Shown here: positions 10,336-21,959 of the stretch, one piece after another
Layout: each line of letters opens with the position of its first letter
Numbering within the stretch: position 1 is the stretch's first letter
Translations under genes and position numbers: made by a program
The notes under the pieces: generated by a model
Database searches by the model: none
What the model was told of the DNA's origin: nothing
The model's input: only the letters and a program-made list of their open reading frames with translations
Assembly (NCBI GenBank): GCA_030035585.1
Contig: CM057469.1
Coordinates: 64,001,501 to 64,065,500 of the forward strand
Source: Dugong dugon
Taxonomy: Eukaryota; Chordata; Mammalia; Sirenia; Dugongidae
Direction of reading: 5' to 3'
DNA length: 64,000 bases

Positions 10336-11005
10336 ATGAAGGGTTAGGACAGGCAGAAAACAACAGTGTGTACTATGGAATTCATCTGTAGGCAACATCA
10401 GAAGTGTTATAGTTTTGTGCAACCTTACGTAGATGGAGCCTGTTTGATGCATTGGACTCACTTCCCTTAGCTCTGAGTGGGTTGTGGAATACTCACAATT
10501 GCTTAGTACAAGTTCTCTATTCACATAGTCGTAGTTTTATTTACAATAACTTCATTTTCCAAACAAACCAATAAAATAGGAAGATCAGAAGAAGAAGAAG
10601 AATAAAAAAGATGATTCGAATTGCTTGAGGTCTTGCTGGGTAAGAGAAATAATGCAGTTGGTAGATCGGTTAAAGTTAAAACTGAATTTCTTTTTTAGAA
10701 ACTCAAGGCACCTAATCATTGACTTCCTTCTTTTCCACTGCCAAATCCTTGAGAATTTTGTGTGGACATTATTTCTCCACAAACACCTAATAAAAATGGG
10801 AATAGGAAGGAAAGGTAGGGAATTTTCAAGTTTTGTTGAGCTGCTGCCTGGTTTTTATCAGACCCACAATCTGATAATTCACTAGGTCTTTAGTTGTGAA
10901 CATAAGATAGTGCTTATTTTAATGACTGCTGAAAGATGGGCTTGTTTTTGAAGCCTGTAAGAATTTCTTTGTTTTGTTTTTCTGACTGAGCTTATGTTCA
11001 TTAGA
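10336..11005. other. Unassigned sequence
   Basis: AT-rich, with a short (GAA)n run at 10589-10602. Nothing else recognised. Confidence 0.5.
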
Positions 11006-11750
11006 ATCTTAAAAAAAAAAAAAACTTTTTTATTGTGGTAAAATATATATAACATCAAATTTGCGAATGTAACCATTTGTAAGTGTACAACTCAGTGACA
11101 TTAATGACATTCACTATGTTGTACAAGTGTCATCACTATCTATTTCCACAAGTTTTTCATTACCCCAAACAGAGCTCGAGCTTCTGTTCAATAACTCTAC
11201 ATTTTGCCTTCCCTCCAGCCCCTGGTAGCCACTCGCAAACTTTTATCTCTATGCATTTGCCTATTCTAGATATTTCACATAAGGGAAATCATACAATATT
11301 TGTCTTTTTGTGTCTGACTTATTTCACTCATCATAATGCAGTCAAGGTTCATCCATGTCATAGCATGTATCAGAACTTCATTTCTTTTTATAGCTGAATA
11401 ATATTCCATTGTACATATATATCACATTTTGTTTATCTGTTAATCTGTTGATGGACCTTTGGGTTATTTCCACATTTCAGCTATTGTGAATAATGCTGCA
11501 ATGATCGTTGGTATCTCTTTGAGCCTCTGCTTTCAACGCTTTGGTGTATATACCTAGGAGTGGAATTGTTGGGCCATATGGTAATTCTATGTTTGATTTT
11601 TTGAAGAATTGCCAAACTGTTTTCCACAGAGGCTGTACCATTTAACATTCCCACTAGCAATTAGGGTTCCAATTTCTGTGTATCCTTGCCAGCACTTGTT
11701 ATTTTTTGGTTATTCTGATAATAGTCAGCCTAGTAGGTGTGAAGTATGAC
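11006..11750 (-). mobile_element. L1MA/MB-type LINE, 3' end
   Basis: Reverse-oriented old eutherian L1: T-rich start, then 'ttattgtggtaaaatatata', 'tcatacaatatttgtc', 'gaataatattccattgtac', 'tattgtgaataatgctgc' and 'cctaggagtggaattg'. These are the antisense landmarks of the L1M 3' UTR and ORF2 end. Substitutions throughout; no coding capacity left. Confidence 0.88.
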
Positions 11751-12239
11751 GCCAGTAATAATTTTGAATCACTTAAGCTGAACCTCCTATCTTTGAAACA
11801 AAAGATTTGCTTAGTTTAGTTTGCCATTGACCATTTTATGAGCCTGTGAATTACAGAGACCTAGAAATATTAAAGTGAAATGAAAAAAGATTTTAAACGT
11901 GCCATACCTCTCCCTTTATGCAAAAGAAAAATTTTAACTACACAGCACAAGCTGTATGTTTTTAATGTATAATGACTGATTTCAAAAATTTCATATTGAA
12001 TGAAACTTTGTGTTAAATATACTAATTCTAGCTGACATTTTAATAAGATAAAATAGTAATTGTTATTTCTTTTAAGGTATGCTGAAGTAAAAGTGTTTTA
12101 CACGGAGTTTTTGTTTAGTTTGTCTGGTTTGTGTAAACAAAAACTAAGACCTAGTTTTTTTTTTTAATTTAAGAACCTACTGTCTTAATTGTAACATTGT
12201 GTGCAATCAGGATATATTTACTGAGCTAATGTAAATTTG
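11751..12239. other. Unassigned AT-rich sequence
   Basis: No recognised repeat or coding signal. Confidence 0.5.
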
Positions 12240-12575
12240 GTAGAGTTAGATTGAGTGCTACCATAGGGTTAACAGTCAAGGTAGGATCAAGGTGATAGAA
12301 TAAGAGCCCAGTCAGGAAGTGCTTGAGTTGGTATTTGTAGGATGAATTGGAGGAAGCCAGCTGGTCAAGGAGGCTGTGGGGAGGAGAATGAAGACCGTGT
12401 TCTAGGAAGAGTAAAAATCATGGACAAAGGTGACTTGAAAACCATTAAAATAGAAAGACTAGTGCTGGAGAGTAGAATAGGCAGGCAGGAGGAGCAATTT
12501 AGGATAGTGCTGGCCATGTGGTGAGGCAGGCGGGGAGTAGGACTCCCAGAAAGCCTTGTAAGCCAAGCTTTAACC
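12240..12575 (+). repeat. Old dispersed mammalian repeat, upstream part
   Basis: Contains 'ggaggaagccagctgg' and 'gaaagccttgtaagcc', matching the upstream part of the consensus whose downstream part is at 22640-23120. The copy stops shortly before the SINE at 12607. Family name uncertain. Confidence 0.45.
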
Positions 12576-12606
12576 CATTTTTTACAGAAATTAATAATAA
12601 AAGGCG

Positions 12607-12816
12607 GTCCCTAATTGTCGCAAACAGTTTGTGCTTGGCTGCTAACTTAAAGGTTGGCTGTCTGAACCCACCAGAGAGTACCACGGAAGATAGATCTGGA
12701 GATCTGCTTCCATAAAGATTACAGCCAAGAAAACCCTATGGAGCAGTTCTGCTTTGTAACACGTGGAGTCGCCATGAGTAGGAGTCAACTCCACAGCAAG
12801 TAACAATAACAATAAT
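12607..12816 (+). mobile_element. Afrotherian SINE, long type
   Basis: Long-type body with the extra segment 'gatctgcttccataaagat' between head and tail and a CTAACAAC-like (here 'gtaacaataac') end. The first part of the head is degraded. Older than the short-type copies judging by divergence. Confidence 0.85.
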
Positions 12817-12834
12817 AGAAGGGGTGTGTTGACT

Positions 12835-13250
12835 GTAAGCCTCTGAATTATATGATCATATCCTGTTACTTCTTTCCAAAAGACTTTCTAAAAGCTGCCT
12901 TCTTCTTCTGAACAAAATAAAGTCTAACCCTTTATCCCAAAGAGAACAACTTTTATCTTCCATTACTTTCCCTCATACATGTTACACCCCTGAAATCAAT
13001 TTTCCTATAATTTCTGTGTTTTTCATCCTGTCATAAGCGTTGCGTAGAATTCTCTTTCTCTATTTCTATCTATCCGATGCACACCCATGTTTTAAGATAA
13101 CTCAAATGCCACCTTCTCCATAAAAGTTTTACTAATTCCAACAGCTTCTCCACCTTTTCCCAGGGAAAGCATAGTTCTTTCTCACTCATGTTCTTGAACA
13201 CTTTCTTGTTTTCATCTTCCTCATATCAGTTCTCACTCTCTCTCTTGAAT
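12835..13250 (+). mobile_element. L2 LINE, 3' region
   Basis: Follows the L2 order: 'gatcatatcctgttac', 'aagtctaaccctttatc', a run of pyrimidine-rich sequence, then 'actcaaatgccaccttctcc' and 'cttctccacc'. Diverged and without an intact frame. The SINE at 13281 lies immediately downstream. Confidence 0.6.
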
Positions 13251-13280
13251 TCTGGATACACACATACATATATGCCTATG

Positions 13281-13554
13281 TTGTTGTTAGCTGCTGTTGA
13301 GTTGACCCTTGACTCATGACACAATGGGATTAGACTGATGTGATCCATAGGGTTTTCACCAGCTGATTTTTTGGAAGTAGATCACCAGGCCTTTCTTCCT
13401 GATTTGTCTTATTCTGGAAGTTTTGCTGAAATCTGTTCTGCATCATAGCAATGAGCAAGTCTCCTCTGGCAGACGGATGGTGGTTCTGCATGAGGTGCAT
13501 TGGCCTGGAATAGATCCAGGTCTCCCACATGGGAGGGGAGAATTCTACCACTGA
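13281..13554 (-). mobile_element. tRNA-Gly-type Afrotherian SINE
   Basis: Reverse-oriented long SINE. On the minus strand the head reads CAGTGGTAGAATTCTCCCC, close to the A-box arm of tRNA-Gly(GCC). A tRNA-unrelated body with 'cagaaca..tttcagcaaaact' and 'aagaaaggcctggtgatcta' follows, then a CTAACAACAAC tail. Its left-hand tail abuts an upstream short AT tract and its head abuts the TATA/CATA tract at 13555. Confidence 0.85.
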
Positions 13555-13742
13555 AATACATATATATATACATATATATGTATATCTATACACATGTATA
13601 TATATATATACACATATATATACGTATATATATATACATATATATATACACATATATATACATATATGTATATATATACATACATATACATATATACACA
13701 TATATATACATATATACATACATATATATATATATATATATA
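13555..13742. repeat. TATA/CATA simple-sequence tract
   Basis: About 188 bp of alternating TATA, CATA and GTATA units, almost strictly alternating pyrimidine-purine. It sits exactly between the head of a SINE and the first recognisable base of an RTE element. All long frames across it are repeat artefacts rich in Tyr/Ile. Confidence 0.95.
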
Positions 13743-14541
13743 AACAACCTGTGATATACAGATGACACAACCTGGCTTGTTGAAAGTAAGTGAAGAAGAC
13801 TTGAAGCACTTACTGATGAAGACCACGGCCTTCAGTATGGATTACACCTCAACATAAAGAAAACAAAAATCCTCACAACTAGACCAATAAGCAACATCAT
13901 AATAAACAGAGAAAAGATTCACGTTGTCAAATACTTCATTTCACCTGGATCTACAATCAACGCCCATGGAGGCAGCAATCAAGAAATCAAATGATGCATT
14001 GCATTGGGCAAATCTGCTGCAACAGACCTCTTTAAAGTGTTGAAAAGCAAAGATGTCACTTTAAGGACTAAGGTGCACCTGACCCAAGCCATGATGTTGG
14101 CAATCACCTCATATGCATGTGAAAGTTGGACAGTGAGTAAGGAAGACAGAAGAAGAACTGATGCCTTTGAGTTATGGCATTGGTGAAGAATACTGAATAT
14201 ACCATGGACTGACAGATAAACAAACAAATCTGCCTCGGAAGAAGTACCACCAGAATGTTCCTTAGAAGCAAGGATGATGAGACTTCGTCTCACATATTTT
14301 GGACATGTTATCAGGATTGACCACCCCAGTCCCTGGAGCAGGACATCATGCTTCGTAGAGTAGAGGGTCAGCAAAAAAAAGGAAGACCCTCAATGAGATG
14401 GATTGATACAGTGGCTGCTACAATGGTTCAAGCACAACAACGATTGTGAGGATGAGGCAAGACCGGGCAGTGTTTCATTCTATTACACATAGGGTCACTA
14501 TGAGTAAGAACTGACTTGATGGAGCCTAACAACAACAACAA
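13743..14541 (+). mobile_element. RTE (BovB-type) LINE, 3' part with RT motif
   Basis: Starts inside the reverse-transcriptase domain: [11 protein letters not shown] at about 13756 corresponds to the catalytic YADD box. Further on come LHLNIKKTKILTTRPIS, the AFELWHW block, and YFGHVIR near 14300. The element ends in CTAACAACAACAAC at 14541. Stops and frameshifts break the frame, so this is a 5'-truncated dead copy. The Y-x-D-D aspartates are still readable. Confidence 0.9.
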
Positions 14542-14600
14542 ATATATATATGTATATGTATATATATAGAGAGACAGAGACAGAGACAGAGACAGAGAGT
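14542..14600. repeat. (TA)n followed by (GAGACA)n
   Basis: An AT/GTAT tract of about 28 bp extends the RTE tail and passes into GAGACA hexamers up to the head of the next SINE. Confidence 0.9.
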
Positions 14601-14792
14601 GAGCCCTTGGAGTGCAGCTCACTCTGCACTTAGCTGCTAACCAAAAGGTCAGCGGTTCGAATCCACCTCGGGGGAAAAGACCTGGCGATCTGCTCCTGTA
14701 AAGATTTCAGCCTGAAACCCTATAGGGCAGTTCTACTCTGTCTTACAGGGTAGCTGTGAGACTGAATCAACTCGAGGACACACATCAACAAC
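14601..14792 (+). mobile_element. Afrotherian SINE, long type
   Basis: Well preserved B box (GGTTCGAATCC) and the long-type segment 'gacctggcgatctgctcct'. The tail 'catcaacaaca' is a diverged CTAACAACA. Confidence 0.88.
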
Positions 14793-14797
14793 ATGTA

Positions 14798-16239
14798 ATA
14801 ATATATATATATATATATCTCCATAGTACATAATACATGCTTGTGTGTGCGCACATGTATATGTATGTGTGTTTGTTTTTAAATCTCATTCCTAATTGTT
14901 AAAATCCTAGACAGGGGTTGTCTATTTATAAAGTGTACTAATTTCTTCTTCTTTTAGCTGCACTTAGCATAGTCCTTTGTATTTAGTTGGTGGTCTAGGA
15001 GAGTGTGTGTGTGTTGGTGTGCAAGCGCGCAGGTGTGTACATGCTATATCAATGAGACAGAAGGCAGACAAATTTTTCAAGGAGCTCACCAACTTAAAGA
15101 ACCATGTTAGGCTTTTCAGAATGGCCTGCGTAACAGATCAATTTTCAAGTTACTATTGAGTAGTGATCAAAACAAAACAACGCACCTTTAATACCACTTT
15201 TTGAGTTGCATACATTTAACAGCTTGCTTTAAAGAAAAACCTTTTTTGGTATGAATTTGTTTGGTCAAATGGGAATGGGAAAAAGTATTATATAATAGAT
15301 CTAATGGTTTTTAGTAACTGTCATCTCGCCTTTGAAAAGCTTGATGAGTTGAATGTGACTGTTTCTGGAAGAATTCATAGAATTCGAACTACCCAAACGT
15401 CTACACATCTCAAATTATATATATATATATTGCCCATGTATTTTTGGATTGCTGAAGTACATCACATATTTTATATTTTAAGCCTTAGGTGTATTTCAAT
15501 CTCTCTACTGGTGCCAGAAGAAAAAGTGTTTTGGCAGTAATGCTCCGTGGAAAACCGTTTCTGGAATACGGTGGGACACAGCAGACATGCAGGGTACATG
15601 TAAGCTTAACAGACAGGTCTAGTGGGCTGTTCAGCAGCAGAAAGATTAAGAAGCTGAATTCAGTAGTTTCATAGACACTGACATTATTCAACTTCTGGTA
15701 AAAAACATTGCGTATGTTAAAAGTCTGGTCTGTTTTTAACTATGTACAGTAATTAAGGCATTTTAAGCTTCAGTAGTTCTGTATAATCGTAACCATATTC
15801 TCTGAATACTTGGAAAAAATTTATCAGAAGAAAAATGATCCAATCTGTTTAGTTATTTTCACTTTACAAAACAATATTATAAATTTTATGGTATTAATTG
15901 GAATCTGAAAGACAGTCAAGTATTTTCTATTTTAGTTTAAAAAATATTTACTTTAACTTGATTTTTTAAAAAATATATTTTTGGATAATTCTTGGAGATA
16001 AATTGTCAAAGTTGTATATTATCTTTAAGCAGTGTTCCTGTTGCTGCTTACTGATGTGGGTATTAGCAGTTTTCCAGACCACGCCACATTCCTTCTTCCT
16101 TTTTCCTTGTCTTTCTGCCCTTCCTCTTTCTTATTAACCCTTCCTTTTCATGTTCTATTATCCTATTCTTTCTGTTTTAAGTCATTACCCTCTTCCACTT
16201 TTCTTACTCTGACATGAATCAATGGCACTTAAATATTAT
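14798..16239. other. Unassigned sequence
   Basis: Short simple repeats at 14800-14818 (AT), 15007-15022 (GT) and 15417-15432 (AT). No gene or dispersed repeat recognised. The segment 15480-15680 is less AT-rich than its surroundings but shows no coding signature. Confidence 0.5.
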
Positions 16240-16449
16240 CTAGTAACCAGTTTCCGTCTAGTCAATTTGACTCATGGTGACCCCGTGTGTATCAGAATAG
16301 AACTGTGAAGCCATATGGTTTTCAATGACTGATTTTTCTTAAGTAGATCGCCAGGCCATTCTCCCCAGGAGCCTCTGGATAAACTTGAATTTTTCAACCT
16401 TTTCAACAAGCAGGAGAGCTTGTTAACTATTTGCAACCCCAGGAACTCC
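16240..16449 (-). mobile_element. Afrotherian SINE, long type
   Basis: Reverse-oriented and diverged: 'gactcatggtgaccccgtg', 'agatcgccaggcc' and 'ttgcaacccc' correspond to tail, body and head. The B-box region is mutated (AACTTGAATTT). Confidence 0.8.
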
Positions 16450-18344
16450 ACTTAAATATTGCTTAATATTAATTCTATTGGAAGCAATGAAAAGCAAATA
16501 AGTTGTTTTGATAATTCAATCTCTTTCTTCCTGTCTTTTTTCTTTTTTTTCCCTTCCCTTGTGCTTCGTTTCCTTCAGTTCTTCCTTTTTTCATCCTGTC
16601 TTCATATTTTAAAGAAATCTGGTAATATTCCTTATAGTTTTGATTTTTTTATGTTTTAAGTAATTTACTATATTAAAACATTTGTTTTTAAGTCATAGAA
16701 GTTAAATATAATAAAACTCATATAAATTAAGTATTTACCCTTGAAGTATTGTTTATAGTATACATAATCTAAATATTTTAATTTTTATAGAACCTTAGTG
16801 TTAGAAAGGACATTAAACGTTTCATTCAGTGGTTGAAGCCTTTTGTACAAGGAGTTCTCTCTCTTTTCCTCCTACCGGTTGATGATAATCCAGTCTCTCT
16901 TGAGTATCTTCAATTTGATGGGGATTTACTATCCTCCGCTGGAAGTACTCTCCTTTTTTTATATCGAGGCATAGTTTGCATTTGTATTTTTCTTCTGCCT
17001 CTTTATCCTTTTTTTTTTTTTTTTTTTTACTTTTACTCTTTGGGGCCATTTTGAAGAAGCCAACTCCACCTCCCATAGAAAATCACTTTGGATGCTTAAA
17101 GTATATTATCATAAAATATCCTAGAAGGGTTCATAGACACTTAAAAATGGTTATTTTTGTGAAATGGGATTAAGGATGGGGGATGAGTAAGGGAATTTAG
17201 AAACTCAGATTCATGCTGACTTTAAAGACTATATGTTCATGTATTAATTTAATTTGATAACAGTAATAATAATTACTCCAAAGAACTGCTATTATATCTT
17301 CTCTGAGTCTTTTCTTTTTCAAAGTATATATTTACATTTTTTCCAACTTTTTGTCATACAGTAATTTTTTCAGGCCCTGATTCATCCTTTCTTATTTTCT
17401 CAGTTCATGATTCTAGTTCATTTTAAAAGGTATTTGAGTGTGGCAACCAAAAGGGAATCAAAATAATGAATTTATTTTATGGTGATTCAGTTTTATCTGT
17501 ATAAATCACTATACACTTACTCATTGGTTCAAAGCAGACTGCATTTAGCACACAACTCTTTGCATAGCTCAGTAGAGCTATCCAGCCTTGACAGAAGCAC
17601 AGGAGAAATTATTTCAGTCACTAGAAATTGAACCAAAAAAGATTTTAGTAGAAATGAATTGCAATTGCCTTAAATAAAAATAAAATATTGTTTCTCCATG
17701 CACTGGAAATAATATGATCTTGATCTTTATGTTGTGGATTTTCTCACCTATCTTCACTAAATGGATAAAAATAATCTAGCAAATTATTATTCTAAATATA
17801 ACTGAGAAAAAACAAAATATGCATTCAAGGTTATTTATTATTTTTCAAATACACTGTTTTTTGTACTGGCTTTATAATAAAGAAAGCTTACTCTTAAGGA
17901 ATACTGTGTCTGTTCTAATTTTTTTAATCTATTTAAATTTTTAATTTTTTCTTCAATGATGTTGTGGTGTTTAAAATAGTAGCATCTTAGAGGGTTAAGG
18001 AAAGTTTTTTTTTCCCCCCCAAAAGACCTATGGTTTATGGTCAAATAATGGAAAATGCAGAGTATTTATAAAAGCAATATGAGAATGTCATGGTTGTCAC
18101 AATTGTGAAGAATCAAAACACCATGTCAGCTTAAGTTAGGAAATCAGCATCTTCATAGGTTAATACCATGGAAATAAGGAAGGCCTTGGAACTGGTGAAG
18201 GGAGCGACATGACTGGATGTTGCAAGGCATGGCTTTTGTGCTATTTGTTGACTCTGTGAGTCAACTCTATAAGTCAACTCCTGACAAGTCTATGTGAAAT
18301 CTAATGAGAAGGCCTAATGGAATGAAATTATCCTAGATGTTTGC
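16450..18344. other. Unassigned AT-rich sequence
   Basis: A poly(T) run lies at 17010-17031. A minus-strand frame at 17076-16822 codes a lysine run from that tract followed by 60 residues without family resemblance. A hairpin word GTTGACTC-TGT-GAGTCAAC lies at 18247-18265. The segment 18150-18230 has a short resemblance to the repeat at 22640. No gene is supported. Confidence 0.45.
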
Positions 18345-18500
18345 TGGAGAGGCAATTCTGCATCTGGAGTTTCAGTTCCAGTTATAGCACTGAAACTACT
18401 TAGCTGAGTGTCAGCTAAACCTCTCTGTGCCCCAGTTTCTTCATCTGTAAAATGAGGGATTCAACCACATTCATAGGGGAGTTTATACTTCTCACCTCTT
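18345..18500 (+). repeat. MIR SINE fragment
   Basis: Contains 'aaacctctctgtgccccag', 'tttcttcatctgtaaaatg' and a preceding diverged tRNA-like part: the core and LINE-derived part of MIR. Confidence 0.8.
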
Positions 18501-20640
18501 GAATTCTAGGGAAAACAGTGGAAAATCTGAAAGACTGCATCCAGGAGGAAAACAAAACAAAAATATTCAACTAGCACCAGCTAGTTTCCTGGGCTATCAA
18601 CATTTTTCTAAAAAATGTGAATAACCTTTGTTACTAGCTGATTTCTTCTCTCTCTCACACAATAGGGAAAAGGCATTCATGAAGTGAGAAGATACAAAGA
18701 AATTAGAGATCAGCAGTACCAAAGGTTCAGAGCACTAGATAATCCCTGCATCCCTTTCACTAATTAAGTATAATTTATAATAAAGGGATTCATACTTTGC
18801 AAAGATTCTCTTTTCTTTCAGTATCTATAGAAAAATGTAGACAGAAGAGCTAGAAATGTCCAGTCTGTAAATATTCCGTGTTGGAAATGAATGAAAACAG
18901 CTCTAAATATCTGAAAATTCAATCTATTTGTTTTTAAAATAACTGGAAATAGTCATGAAATTCAGTCAATATTCCAAACCCATATAGCATGATGGGATGT
19001 TGATTCTTAATGGTATGGTTTTAAAGTGCATGGTGTGTTCTGTCCAGTTCAGCTCTTCTATTAATTTGGCTTCGGTATTAGGAAGAAAACTGGTATGCAT
19101 TATGCATGGAAGGAATAAATTTCAAAGCAGGTAACACATGAAACCAACAGCCCCTTCCCTCTATTATGGTCAAATATAGTATCCTTCAAAATAAAGTACT
19201 CCAAAACTAAACTGTACTTAATACTATTAAATGAGAAAGGGTCTTACTTTTGTAGCAGAATTCCGTTGGGTGTAGAAGAATTTCAGAAAAAAAATATAAC
19301 AAGTTTTGAGTTTCTTGGGACATAATCTTTCTTTGTACTTTGAAATTAGAACTAACAGCAATTAGCAAGTTATACTACTACAGGCCAAATTTGTGAAGCT
19401 TGAGAGGAGTCTATCTTCCAGAAAATTCTTATGGGAATTTTGAAAGTTGAGGAATTATGCTTATAAGCGAGAATATTTAAATAAATGGAGAATTAAATGA
19501 GTGACGTGATAGACAAGCGACCATTGTTCACATATTGCGGGGGACAGTCTTTGGAATTAAAACTGGCTTCTCATCCAATCTGTACCTTAGAAGAAAACGC
19601 CTGGTTTTTAGACTGTGAACCAAGAGAAGTATGACTAAAGAGTGATACAACTGATTTCATCAATACGTGTTATTAATGAATTCTCCTCATAATAGATATT
19701 ATTCTGAAATAATAGTGGAAAGGCTCCCTGTGGCTTGACTTGCATCCTCTCCATCACTATTCTTGGAATAAGACTGGCAAGCTCATGAGATTAGGTACTC
19801 CCATAAGACTGGAAGAACTTCCTGGCTTTATGCAGGCCAGAAATAACAGCACAGTGTTTTTACGATAATCCTGATTTTGGGGAAAAACAAGAAAGGGAGA
19901 GGCATGTTAAAATTAAATTTTTTAATAAGGTGAACAGAACCAAAAGAAAATAAGGCTGTTTTGTTTCAGTTTGGGGAAAATGAAAACTGACTCTGATATA
20001 TCCGAATTATTTACTTACCTATTTTTGAATGGGAAAACTATCCTGATAGGCTGTTAAAATATAAAATTTCTGTTCTTTTTTTTCCCCCTGAAACCAGGTT
20101 TCCAAGGTAAGGTGACAATATTTAATTCACTGCTCTGTCCTACTTATCCTATCTACTTTGTTGGAAAGACATACCATTGCCCCTGACATCAATTCTTAAG
20201 ATCAAGCCTAATATTTGTGCAGTAGGGGGATTTTTCCAACTTTTTTTAGGATTGAAATAGATTATTAATACATTTATACTCAGTTATTATATAACTCATC
20301 ATCAACAATCAATATTTCTGTGCATTATCCAACAGTAAATACAAATATTATTCCAAAGTCCCCATTCTAATACATTCTAAATGACAGAACTCCTATTGTT
20401 GACAACTACTATATTATTGCTCAGATTTTGAAGGGAAGACTCTCAGGAACAGATGATCTGTTGCCTTTTTGTGTTTTCCTTTTGGGTGTCTGTTCTCGGA
20501 GAGGACAATAAACACATTTCTTCCATCTGACTGCCATGGCATGGCAATTTCCTCTATCCTTTTTGAAATGGCATCACTTTTTCTTCTGACACTACCATTA
20601 TTCTTTCCAGCATGGCAACCTTGGGCTAACAGCATATGTC
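18501..20640. other. Long stretch with no recognised repeat
   Basis: About 2.1 kb free of SINE, LINE or microsatellite by eye, unusual for this window. It includes ATGCATTATGCAT at 19095-19107 and no coding signature. Confidence 0.45.
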
Positions 20641-20910
20641 AGTAAATGCTATGCTTTTTCTTCAAGGATTTTCTAATTTTTAATTAAAAAGAAAAGCTAG
20701 ACTCTTGCTGATCAACTACAGGAGTGCGACTCTCCATGGTTACCTGTCACTCAAAGAGCTCCAGCTCTGAGGAATGCTAATTAGCCCCGCGACGGCACTG
20801 TAATTGAACTGGAGAGCCGGACTGCCCGAGGAGCAGGTCCGCCTTCATTCAGCACAGTCTTGCCATCTGAATGGCTGGAGCTGTCCTGATAATGTGAGGG
20901 AATAAAGGAA
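20641..20910. promoter_or_regulatory. Candidate conserved non-coding element
   Basis: A compact, higher-GC, CpG-containing block (GACGGC, GAGCCGG, CCCGAGG, GTCCGCC) inside AT-rich surroundings and free of recognised repeats. It carries the homeodomain words TAATTA/CTAATTAG and TGTAATTG, a TGTCA (MEIS/TGIF-type) and CATCTG (E-box). Retained CpGs suggest selection or hypomethylation. Conservation cannot be tested here, so the call is an inference. Confidence 0.35.
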
Positions 20911-21008
20911 GATGGACAAGAAAAAGAAAAACAACAACATTCTATCTGCCATGTTTTACTCTTAGTTCTAAATTGATTATCAAGATGTAACCTGGATACC
21001 ATGTCAAT

Positions 21009-21035
21009 ACCAAAAAAAATAAATAAATAAATAAA
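21009..21035. repeat. (AAAT)n tract
   Basis: A short AAAT-rich run following the candidate element; no retroposon body attached. Confidence 0.8.
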
Positions 21036-21039
21036 AAGG

Positions 21040-21732
21040 TTTAATTTAGTCCTAAGAGAATGAGCCATACCACCTGCTTGACAATGTTCTTTGTGACGGG
21101 TAATGCACTTGAACTGTACAGAAATGAATCATCTGAAGCAAATGGTTGGATTGGGATATCATCATGTGGCTAGGGGTTGCAAATATCCTTTATTTGATAT
21201 ATGCATTTTGGGGGTGCAAAATATCCTTTACTTAAGAGAAAGTGGTATTTGAACCCCCAAAAAACTGACCTTATAGAAATGCTTTTGGTTATTATTTGGA
21301 GAACAAGAGAGAAAGTACTCTTGGCATTGCAATGTTCCCCAAACACAAACAAATGTGTGCATTGGCAATTAGACAAGTTTGGGGAGAACATAAAATATAG
21401 CGGATACAGTGTTAGACCTTCACTTAATAGGGAGAGAAAACAAAACTAAGATTATTGTATTCCAAACAATTTTCATCTTCTTTTCAGCTTAGTTCTGAAT
21501 ATTTATATGGAAATAGTTGAAAAGAAAACAATATACTTAACACGTGAAACAGTAAATTCATACATGTTAAGGAGTGTGATGATTCCTAATTGCATTTTTT
21601 CCAAACTTTATAATCTCATATTTTCTTTATACCAAAGGTAGTGTTCCATACAATCATGGAATCATGGTAACATATGACAATAAAACAAACAAACAAACAA
21701 ACTAGCTTCATTTAAGTGGTTACTATCTTACA
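21040..21732. other. Unassigned sequence
   Basis: An (AAAC)n run lies at 21683-21702. Open frames on both strands over 21170-21449 are chance overlaps with no domain. Confidence 0.5.
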
Positions 21733-21941
21733 GGAGCCCTGGTGGCATAGTGGTTAAGTGCTATGGCTGCTAACCAAAAAGTAGGCAGTTTGAGCCCACC
21801 AGCTGCTCCATGGGAGGGAGAAGGATGTGGCAATCTGCTTCCATAAAGATTTACAGCCTTTGAAACCCTGTAAGGCAGTTGTATTCTGACCTGTAGGGTC
21901 ATTACGAGTTGGAATCAACTCGACAGCTGTGGGTTTGGTTG
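21733..21941 (+). mobile_element. Afrotherian SINE, long type with short-type tail
   Basis: Head GAGCCCTGGTGGCATAGTGG, long-type insert 'atctgcttccataaagattt', then a GGGTTTGGTT tail rather than CTAACAAC. It therefore combines features of the two types. Confidence 0.9.
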
Positions 21942-21959
21942 GCTCTAAAGGTACACATT

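Noticed and set aside
13330-13826. Several frames rich in Tyr and Ile
   Set aside because: They are translations of the TATA/CATA simple repeat.
16822-17076. Minus-strand 84-codon frame with MAPKSKS followed by a lysine run
   Set aside because: The lysines come from a poly(T) tract on the plus strand and the remaining residues match no protein I know. It has no poly(A) or duplication marking a retrogene.
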